Part shown: positions 15,275 through 21,710 of the stretch, piece by piece
Layout: each line of letters begins with the position of its first letter
Numbering within the stretch: position 1 is the first letter of the stretch
From: Azophilus sp965199705
Lineage (GTDB): Bacteria; Pseudomonadota; Gammaproteobacteria; Pseudomonadales; Azotimanducaceae
Length of the DNA: 64,000 bases
Direction: 5' to 3'
Assembly (NCBI GenBank): GCA_965199705.1
Contig: OZ241359.1
Coordinates: forward strand, 1,240,001 to 1,304,000
Program-made: the position numbers and the translations under genes
Notes under the pieces: generated by a model
The model's database searches: none
What the model saw: only the letters and a program-made list of their open reading frames with translations
What the model was told of the DNA's origin: nothing

Positions 15275-16756
15275 TTACCCGAGAACGGACGGCGTCTGTT
15301 GCGGCGGCGTCTTGATCATGTTCGCGGCGTTGCCGTTGAGAGCGATCTGGATGGCGGCGAGGGGATTGTAGCCTTGGTTGGCCATGGACTGGAGGTAGCT
15401 GGAGATTCGGCAGTAGGCGGCGGCGTATTGGGTGTTTCGGAAGCAGCCGGAGATTTTCTGCTTGACCTTGGCCATGCGGATATCGCGCTCCGCGCGGTTG
15501 TTGGTGAACGGGACGTCGGGGTCTCGGGCGAAGCGAAGGACCTCGGTTTCGTAGGTGGCCAGCGCCTCGCGGAGGTTCTCCGCGTCGGATTTGGCGACGC
15601 GCCCGCGTTGTCCGTCGAGTCGGGCGGGTGGCGTGGGGAGTTCCCGTTTGGCTTGGGTCAGGATGGTCCGGTAGCGTTTGCGCACGGCTTTGAAGGCGGG
15701 TTTGTTGAGCGCCTTGCCGTCGTGCTCGCGGACCTTGCGGCAGGTTTCGAGCAGGAGCCTGCCCATGCGTCTGGCCCAGGCGTGGCCGTGGGCGTCCTCG
15801 ACGAAGGCGAGGTCGCGCAGCAGATGGGCGCCGCACAGGGCGTGCTCGCAGTTCCGGTAGGCGAAGTAGCTGGCCCAGCGATCGTGGATCAGGACGCCTC
15901 CGTAGCGGGGGATGACATTGAGGTCGTCGATGGCGGCCCGGCCGCGCTTGCGGTGGATGAACTTCAGCGTCAGGTCCCCGGCGCCGACGGTGTGCAGCCA
16001 GTGGTTTTTCCGGTCGATGCGCAGGCCGGTCTCGTCAGCGTGCAGGGCGGGCATGGCGAGCAGGCGTTGGATCGCGGCGGCCTCCCAGTCGGCCAGCGCG
16101 CGGTGCAGTCGAGTTAGCCAGGCCAGCAAGGTCGCCTCGGCGACCGCGCGCCCGGTCAGGACCTTGAGGGTCTGGGCGGCCCGCTTCAACGGCAGCATTT
16201 GGGCAGCCAGCAGGTGCGTGGCGAAGGCCACGATGCCGTGGCCGTATTGCAGCGGTCCCGGCATGTCGTCGGGGAACCGGCCCTTGGTCTCGGTCCGGCA
16301 GCGCGGACAGGTCTTGACCTCGGCCTCGACGGTCAACTCGCGGGTCTCGAACACGATGTCCACCAGCACGCGCCGCTCATGGCCATCCGGGGCGACGCCC
16401 CCAAGGTCGCGACCGCAGGCGCGGCACTTGGCCACCGGCGCGGTCCGCTGCTCGACGACCAGTCGGTTGGGGCCGTCCCCAGCGGCGCCGGCCTTGGGCC
16501 CCTTGCCCTTGGCGCCGGGGCGCCCGCGGGCGGTCCCGTCCGGTTCGGCTTGGGAGCTGGGCAGCCCGGAGTTGCGCGAACCCTTCGGGGTGCGCCTCTC
16601 CATGAACACCGCCATCAGCAGTTGCAGGAGCGTCAGCAGGGCATCGACCAGGGCGCGGCTCTCGGGACTCATCCCGCCTTGCGCGCACAACTCCTCGAAG
16701 CGCCCCTGGAGCGCGTCGAACTCCGAGCGCAGCGACGCCGTGTTGACCCGCGCCAC
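15275..16756 (-). CDS. tnpC: IS66-family transposase TnpC (copy 2)
   Basis: 493 residues, identical to the copy at 10726-12207, with the same zinc finger, the DDE residues in HADETGLRID, IHDRWASYF and NNRAERDIRMAK, and the same GTG start three bases after the methyltransferase stop. No damage is visible, so both copies should be active and each can act on either element. Confidence 0.95.
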   Translation of the reverse strand: MARVNTASLRSEFDALQGRFEELCAQGGMSPESRALVDALLTLLQLLMAVFMERRTPKGSRNSGLPSSQAEPDGTARGRPGAKGKGPKAGAAGDGPNRLVVEQRTAPVAKCRACGRDLGGVAPDGHERRVLVDIVFETRELTVEAEVKTCPRCRTETKGRFPDDMPGPLQYGHGIVAFATHLLAAQMLPLKRAAQTLKVLTGRAVAEATLLAWLTRLHRALADWEAAAIQRLLAMPALHADETGLRIDRKNHWLHTVGAGDLTLKFIHRKRGRAAIDDLNVIPRYGGVLIHDRWASYFAYRNCEHALCGAHLLRDLAFVEDAHGHAWARRMGRLLLETCRKVREHDGKALNKPAFKAVRKRYRTILTQAKRELPTPPARLDGQRGRVAKSDAENLREALATYETEVLRFARDPDVPFTNNRAERDIRMAKVKQKISGCFRNTQYAAAYCRISSYLQSMANQGYNPLAAIQIALNGNAANMIKTPPQQTPSVLG

Positions 16757-16759
16757 CGG

Positions 16760-17425
16760 CTACTCCGCCTCCACCGCCATGAGCGCCGCCAGCACCGCCA
16801 GCCGCTCCGCCGGCGGCATCGCCCGATAGCGCCGACCCCAGCTTTCCGCCTTGCGCTTGACCGACTGGCGGTGCGTGAAGTTCCGGCCCGCCAAGCTCGC
16901 CCAGTGCATCCGGTCCGGCTCGAAGTTGAACCATACCTTCTCCGTCACCACACCGGCCTGGTGCATCACCTGCACCGACGCGCTGCGCCAGCCTTCAAGC
17001 CGCTCGTCGTAGAACGACGACGGATACCCCGACACCATCACCGCGCACGGCAAGGACCGCAGCAGACCGAGCAGCGCCGCGTGATCCGCGTCCTCGTAGT
17101 CGTGGCGGTAGCGCCGCGCCGACTTGCGCGTGCGCAGCAGGTACGGCGGGTCGCTGTACACCAACTCCGTCCCGTCGAAGGGATGTTCCGCCAGAAACCG
17201 GTGGCAACAACCGTGCACCAACTCCACCGGATAATCGCACTGGAATCCGGCCAAGGCCCGCTCGTCCAGATCGGTCCCGATGTTGCGCAGGGCGCCGGGC
17301 TTGCGCTTCATGATCGCCCCGCCCCCCAGGTGCGTCTCGATGTAGGTGCTGTGCGGCGGCATCAAGGCAATCAGCGCCTGACACAGGCCCGCCGTCGCCT
17401 TGGAACCGAAATATGCGTTGCCCAT
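16760..17425 (-). CDS. D12-class DNA adenine methyltransferase carried by IS66 element (copy 2)
   Basis: 221 residues from MGNAYFGSKATAG, identical to copy 1, with SAM-binding ETHLGGGAIMK and catalytic SDPPYLL. It is the promoter-proximal gene of the element and, if expressed, would methylate adenine in a short, unknown recognition sequence anywhere in the chromosome. An in-frame GTG nine codons upstream is disfavoured by the promoter position. Confidence 0.88.
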   Translation of the reverse strand: MGNAYFGSKATAGLCQALIALMPPHSTYIETHLGGGAIMKRKPGALRNIGTDLDERALAGFQCDYPVELVHGCCHRFLAEHPFDGTELVYSDPPYLLRTRKSARRYRHDYEDADHAALLGLLRSLPCAVMVSGYPSSFYDERLEGWRSASVQVMHQAGVVTEKVWFNFEPDRMHWASLAGRNFTHRQSVKRKAESWGRRYRAMPPAERLAVLAALMAVEAE

Positions 17426-17452
17426 GCCGGTGAGTGCTGTCGGAAAGCCCAC

Positions 17453-17481
17453 ACCATAGAACCGGCTCCCTATAATGTCAA
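17453..17481 (-). promoter_or_regulatory. Promoter of the methyltransferase-transposase operon (copy 2)
   Basis: Mirror of 10001-10029: ttgaca next to the terminal inverted repeat, 17-bp spacer, tatggt. It reads into the element, not out of it. Confidence 0.65.
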
Positions 17482-17496
17482 GGGGCGAGTAGTTAC

Positions 17497-17504
17497 GGCT
17501 TCAA
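17497..17504. repeat. Target site duplication of IS66 copy 2 (right)
   Basis: ggcttcaa directly after the element, matching 15251-15258. Confidence 0.92.
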
Positions 17505-17757
17505 AGATTCCGTTGCTGGCATTGAGCGATCGTTGCGAAATGTCAGCAGGGATGACGGTCGCCGGGGGGGAGTCACCCGATTCAAGAATGGCGGTCGTTG
17601 GGGCGCATGGAGTGAATCACTCTTTTGCCCCGCGGGTCAGGTCGTCTGCGGTCTCCAGCAAAAAGTTGAACCAGGCGAGGGCAAGGGCCATGACGACACC
17701 GCAATGAACGCTGTCGGTTTCCACTGTTGCCCTTTGAACAAATCAGAAGCCGATTGA
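17505..17757 (+). pseudogene. 3' part of the split gene: VMO-I-like domain
   Basis: Continues the frame of 14993-15258 after removal of the IS66 element. The 83 residues contain GGRWGAWSESLFCPAGQVVC, then GLQQKVEPGEGKGHDDTAMN and AVGFHCC. This Trp-rich, Cys-spaced pattern with KVEP and DDTAxN is the signature of the vitelline membrane outer layer protein I (VMO-I) beta-prism repeat, mainly known from animals and found occasionally in bacteria. A single repeat is present, against three in animal VMO-I. The reconstructed protein would be anchored by the N-terminal helices with this domain outside the cytoplasm. Function unknown. Confidence 0.75.
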
Positions 17758-18021
17758 TTGCGTACGCTGCTACAGCGTGGTGCCTGCCTGCGTCAGTTGC
17801 CCTCCCAGTATTGCTGCGAGCAGGTACAGGAGAGCGAGCCTGATGTGGCCCATCTAATTCAGCACCGGCGCTCATAACCCGTATTTTTACGAAGCGAGTT
17901 GAGGAACGTCGGAGCCTCTGGACAGTTCACGTCGCTAGCTCCACATTAAGAGAGGCATCCGCCGTGAAAAAAGCGCTGCTACAACGCGGCCCGTTTCATA
18001 TCCGTCAAGTAACGCCGCAGC

Positions 18022-18330
18022 GACATGGAGAACCGGCTCAAGGACCAGTAGCTGTGCCTGTTCGCCGACCGGGCCTCGTCGAGCGACCTCCGCGCCAACC
18101 AGCTTCGGCTGCTGCTCATCAGCGGCTTAGTAGCTTACACTCTGCTTGAGGGGGTGCGCCGAGTGGTACTCTCCGGGACCCACTTGGCGAAGGCGTCGCC
18201 CCAAACCACCCATATCCGCCTGCTCAAGGTGGACGCAGTGGTCATGTCCAACATGCGCCGGGTGTGCCTGCTGATGTGCCGCTCGTATCCCTCGCCTGGC
18301 CCTGTTCCGTCGCGGCTCCCCGTTTTTCGC
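18022..18330 (+). pseudogene. IS1380-family transposase C-terminal remnant
   Basis: In one frame it reads DMENRLKDQ-stop-LCLFADR, then RANQLRLLL, and HIRLLKVDAVVMSNMRRVCL followed by RSYPSP. The motif E-N-R-(I/L)-K-(D/E), then LFADR and the closing LLKIGA-like and RRVRL-like segments are those of IS1380-type transposases; the Glu of MENR is the third catalytic residue. A TAG at 18049 replaces a Gln codon. No earlier part of the transposase is found upstream (17758-18021 shows no gene). Confidence 0.7.
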
Positions 18331-18526
18331 CTCGCCGGACTTCCCGCAGTCATTCTTGAACCCAAAATCTCGCGCAACCGGGCAAAAAGCTCAACTCTCT
18401 GCCCTTATCACTCTCTGCCCTTATCAGGGAATTGGGGGACTATCGTCCAGTGGCGCACTCCGTGAGCGCGTCCAATGGTGGTCTCGGCTCAAAGCACTTG
18501 GGCCGTGATTGGCCGCCACTACGCCA

Positions 18527-19756
18527 TCAACTGGCGGTTGAATCATCTCCGCTTTCACCGTCAAGGAGCGTGCGGACGTAATTCCGCAAACCACTAATGC
18601 CGCGTGACGTGTTGATGCGGTACTTTGGCTCGCCGTTGCTTCCAACAAGTTCCAGCAGGCTGAACTTCAAGCCGCGCAAGGCGGCGGGTCGGTAGCCGGG
18701 AACACGATGAAAACGCTCTGCTGCACTAGCATGAATTAACGGGAGTTTCTTTGGGTCCGGGCGGTCGTTGTGGTTCACGCACACCATCCGCGGTGTCTGA
18801 CCGCCCACCTTCGCCATGAATCCGTCATGTCCGTGTAACACGCCGTTCGCCATTGGGTGAATCACGAAGTCGTCCACCTCCATAACCGGCAGGCCCTCCC
18901 CCTGGTCTTGAAGCAACCCTTGCTGATCAAGAAGCGCATGCACTTCGTCTCGGTTCTTGCCGTCTTCGATTCGAATATCTTCGGCCAGCGCCTTGCTGCA
19001 TCGTTCGATCATGAACTCCAGCGCCACATCCGACAGGCCGTCGTGCCAGTATCCACCACCGATATCGCTATGTACGCCCGGAAACCATACTTCCAGAATC
19101 CGGCGGTCATCAACGCAGTCAGCGCTGTCGTAGTCGTCGTCTCGGTTGATCAGCGTAGGCGTAAACGGCACGCGGTTTTCATCCAGTGACACGATATGAA
19201 CAGCACGCTCTACATTGCTGTCCAGCGTACCGTTCTCGAAAACCACATCGCTGCTGATTTGCTCACCCCTGCGATGAATCCCGTCCATCGCAGCCACCGT
19301 GTCGAACACACCCAGAAACGCGACCTTGCGGTTGCGATCCTCGCGCAGAATCGTTGCTACAAACTTGCGTGCAAGCGCCGCCCCGCGGCTAAAACCGAAG
19401 ACCACAATACGATCCCCTTTCTGAACCTCGGCTTCATCAAAGTCCTTCTTTGCTTCGTTGAGAATGTGCGCTGCGTCAGCCCAACGCGGCGCAAAAGCCA
19501 TGTTCGCCATCCTGCGCAAGTAGCCGATCAGCGGCACCCGCAAATTCCCCTCCCGAGTGCCGATGCCGTTGTAGTAGAAGGTCTGTTGTTCCGCACCACT
19601 CGGTGTCTTGGTGTCGGTTTTGTCCAACTTCAAGCCGCCGCTCATCAATATGTGGAGTTTCAGCACGTTGCTGATGCTTTCGTCTTCTGCGAACTGCCCT
19701 GCGTCGGACGGCTCGTTTCCCGTGCCGTCAAAACTGAAGACGAGCGTCCTGGGCAT
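18527..19756 (-). CDS. DUF2235 alpha/beta-hydrolase (Tle1-like phospholipase)
   Basis: 409 residues from MPRTLVFSFDGTGNEPSD with a strong aaggag site; an upstream start would add 23 residues without support. DUF2235 proteins are alpha/beta hydrolases, several of which are type VI secretion phospholipase effectors (Tle1). The opening FSFDGTGN is diagnostic, the nucleophile elbow is VFGFSRGAALA (Ser in GFSRG), the catalytic Asp is likely in FLGVFDTVAAM and the His in WFPGVHSDIGGGY. No signal peptide is present, and no VgrG or PAAR gene is seen nearby, so delivery is unproven. It follows a small membrane-protein gene on the same strand. Confidence 0.85.
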   Translation of the reverse strand: MPRTLVFSFDGTGNEPSDAGQFAEDESISNVLKLHILMSGGLKLDKTDTKTPSGAEQQTFYYNGIGTREGNLRVPLIGYLRRMANMAFAPRWADAAHILNEAKKDFDEAEVQKGDRIVVFGFSRGAALARKFVATILREDRNRKVAFLGVFDTVAAMDGIHRRGEQISSDVVFENGTLDSNVERAVHIVSLDENRVPFTPTLINRDDDYDSADCVDDRRILEVWFPGVHSDIGGGYWHDGLSDVALEFMIERCSKALAEDIRIEDGKNRDEVHALLDQQGLLQDQGEGLPVMEVDDFVIHPMANGVLHGHDGFMAKVGGQTPRMVCVNHNDRPDPKKLPLIHASAAERFHRVPGYRPAALRGLKFSLLELVGSNGEPKYRINTSRGISGLRNYVRTLLDGESGDDSTAS

Positions 19757-19862
19757 TACGTCTCCTTGGAAACGCAAACGATCAGGCATCTCACGGGGCA
19801 CTGAGGGGTGGATGTTTCGCCCCACTGCTGCCGGGTTGATCGACTAATGCGCTCTACTGTAC

Positions 19863-20333
19863 CTAACTGGCTTGTGCATTGTCGCTCCCCTGGAAGGCTG
19901 ACCGGATCTTTCGCCACAAACTGAATGAGCGTTGCTCCTTATAGTCAGCTCGAATTGTGATTGATCCTCGAGCATCCTTCGTTACTCGTTTGCCCAGGAC
20001 ATGGACACACTCCCCATTGTTGCTCACTGTTGCGTACAGGTAAAACCCATCCGGGGAGATATCCCTCACCCCTTGGAAGCTCGAATTCTTGCTCTTTGAT
20101 GGCACCTGGGGGACGATCGACTCTGCGATGATGCTCCAGCCTTCTCTTGCCTGTACGTGCCAATTGATCAATGTGGCAGTTTCCTTACAGTGGGGATTTC
20201 GATGACTTTTACTAAAGTCGCGCATTTCAATTTCGGGTTCAAGTGCGAAAGGCAGACCGTATTCGAGTATGAAACCCAGCACCGTAACAACGGCAGCCAT
20301 TAAGACCGCTATTTTGGTTATCTTTGCCCACAT
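19863..20333 (-). CDS. Hypothetical single-pass membrane protein upstream of DUF2235
   Basis: 156 residues from MWAKITKIAVLMAAVVTVLG; the N-terminal hydrophobic stretch (residues 5-27) is an anchor or uncleaved signal. The rest is a soluble, probably periplasmic, domain with two Cys (HCKETATL, NGECVHVLG) that could form a disulfide. No known family is recognised. It lies 106 bases upstream of the hydrolase gene on the same strand, as an immunity or accessory gene would, but nothing in the sequence proves such a role. An alternative start lies 18 codons upstream. Confidence 0.6.
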   Translation of the reverse strand: MWAKITKIAVLMAAVVTVLGFILEYGLPFALEPEIEMRDFSKSHRNPHCKETATLINWHVQAREGWSIIAESIVPQVPSKSKNSSFQGVRDISPDGFYLYATVSNNGECVHVLGKRVTKDARGSITIRADYKEQRSFSLWRKIRSAFQGSDNAQAS

Positions 20334-20410
20334 GACGGCTTTGCTCCCTCTTGCATGATAAGAAGTCCGGCAATGTTCTATCAGCAAACTTGCTGATGGT
20401 CGGGGCTGGA

Positions 20411-20552
20411 AGGGCTCAGCACCTTTCGGAATTTTGATCAGTCAGTCATGTTGATGTGAGAGGTCCAACGGACCCCGCCGGTCGGCGCAGTCCGCGGGCG
20501 AACGGCCCCGCGCAACGTTGCCGCCGGGCCAAGCACGGTGCGCCGCAGCGCC
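20411..20552. repeat. 142-bp dispersed repeat, copy 2
   Basis: Partner of 13891-14032. Bases 20554-20580 continue with cgtgtggtcgagggacgaaa, a piece also found at 14572 and similar to the transposase coding region at 4107, so another scrap of the first insertion sequence is joined here. Between 20581 and 20757 no gene is supported; a minus-strand frame with RWGEVAYPTWQDAQ is open but unrecognised. Confidence 0.75.
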
Positions 20553-20757
20553 TCGTGTGGTCGAGGGACGAAACGAGCGCATCACTGTGTGCCTGATCCG
20601 GGCTGGAATCGAGGCTGAAGCCGCCGGACTTCGAGTTCCCGGACGACCTGGCCTCGGCCATTCGCAACGGGTTGCCCGAGCCCGCTCTGAATACGGCTGG
20701 CGGCGCCATCCTGCGCATCTTGCCAGGTGGGGTAGGCCACCTCGCCCCAACGCAGCG

Positions 20758-21705
20758 TCAGGTTCCGGGTTTGGTGCGCTTCGGCGCTTCCTCTCGGCCT
20801 TCGCGTACGCGCTGGTAGTACATCCAGCTGGTCACGTTGCGCCGATCATCGGTCAGCGGTGGCGGCGATCGGTACTCAGGATACCAGGTATCGACTTCGT
20901 GCTTCAGGCTGTCCGGGAGGGCGTCCCAGGAAGACAGGCGCAGGCCCGCCGTGTGCATGTAGATCACGCCCTCGCGCCCGCCCATCTGCATCCAGGGTAG
21001 CCAGTCGGATACCCGCACCCAACCGATGCTGCTGCCGGCGGTCCGGGTTGCCGGGTCCAGCAGTTCCTCCGCTTCGCCCAGGAAGTTGAACATCTCGGTG
21101 GCGTGATAGGCGCCCCCCACCTCGGGCTGGTAGTCGCCCGCCAGCGGGTTGGGATAGAAGAGCGGCACGGTGGTGCTCTGCCGCCAGCGTCCTTCGGTGA
21201 TCTGGCCGCTCCAGCGGGCTGGCTGGCCGTCGCGCCCGATCTCGTAGCTGGCGAAGTTCACCGGGTCGTTGGCGACGTGCAGCACCTCCACGGTTTCGCC
21301 CGTCCAGGGATTGTCCCAGGTGGCCAGCGCTTCGCCGGTCTCCGCATCCCGGTAGATCAGCAGTTCCCGAGACACCATCTTGTAGCCTGGCCCACGCTCC
21401 GGGTGCGTGGCGGCGACGCAGGCGCGGGTGTTCATGCCTTCTACATTGAACAGCAGCCGGTCCCGTTCGCCCTGCCGCCGCGAGTAGGCGCGGCCCTCCC
21501 ACCAGAAGGTGGCGGCCTCGCCATCCACCGTGGAACAGGCGATCTTGCGGCTGATGGTCAGCGCGTCCTGCGCAACCTCAGGGTCCAGCCGAGGCGCTGA
21601 CGCTTCTGCTTCGTTCGTTTCGCTGACCGCGAGGCCAGGCAATGTCAGCAGGGCGCTGACAAGCCCGGCCAGGCGGATGCGTCTTGCAAGAGCGCCAGCT
21701 TTCAT
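20758..21705 (-). CDS. DUF1838-family secreted protein
   Basis: 315 residues with a signal peptide (MKAGALARRIRLAGLVSAL, cleavage near LAVSETN). The mature part matches DUF1838, a family of exported proteins of unknown function found in catabolic loci of proteobacteria; features include TFWWEGRAYSRR, LFNVEGMNTRACV, the lysine-rich YKMVSRELLIYRD, and the Trp-rich C-terminal end. Five bases separate it from the stop of the TonB receptor gene, so the two form an operon. A 3' fragment of a paralogue sits at 13737-13892. Its association with a receptor suggests periplasmic handling of the imported compound; this is inference. Confidence 0.85.
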   Translation of the reverse strand: MKAGALARRIRLAGLVSALLTLPGLAVSETNEAEASAPRLDPEVAQDALTISRKIACSTVDGEAATFWWEGRAYSRRQGERDRLLFNVEGMNTRACVAATHPERGPGYKMVSRELLIYRDAETGEALATWDNPWTGETVEVLHVANDPVNFASYEIGRDGQPARWSGQITEGRWRQSTTVPLFYPNPLAGDYQPEVGGAYHATEMFNFLGEAEELLDPATRTAGSSIGWVRVSDWLPWMQMGGREGVIYMHTAGLRLSSWDALPDSLKHEVDTWYPEYRSPPPLTDDRRNVTSWMYYQRVREGREEAPKRTKPGT

Positions 21706-21710
21706 CCGGG

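Larger units (their letters stand above)
15259..17496 (-). mobile_element. IS66-family element carrying a DNA methyltransferase, copy 2
   Basis: 2238 bp, same length and ends as copy 1 but inverted. It is flanked by the perfect 8-bp duplication ggcttcaa. Its insertion split a VMO-I-like gene whose two halves are still in frame with each other, which together with identity to copy 1 indicates a very recent event. The two copies enclose about 3 kb with an intact Rpn gene, but each has its own target duplication, so they arrived independently. Confidence 0.95.

Noticed and set aside
9986..17496. Composite transposon bounded by the two IS66 copies
   Set aside because: Each copy has its own, different 8-bp target duplication, so they inserted separately; no duplication brackets the whole unit.
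15299..17707. Long plus-strand open frames across IS66 copy 2 (up to 502 codons)
   Set aside because: They mirror the antisense frames of copy 1 and have low-complexity translations; tnpC and the methyltransferase on the other strand explain the region.
17770..17853. A 27-codon minus-strand frame resembling a signal peptide (MGHIRLALLYLLAAILGG)
   Set aside because: No ribosome-binding site, no mature protein, and lies in element debris; chance is likely.
20446..20718. Minus-strand frame across the 142-bp repeat
   Set aside because: The frame is not conserved in the other copy beyond the repeat itself, and the translation has no domain.
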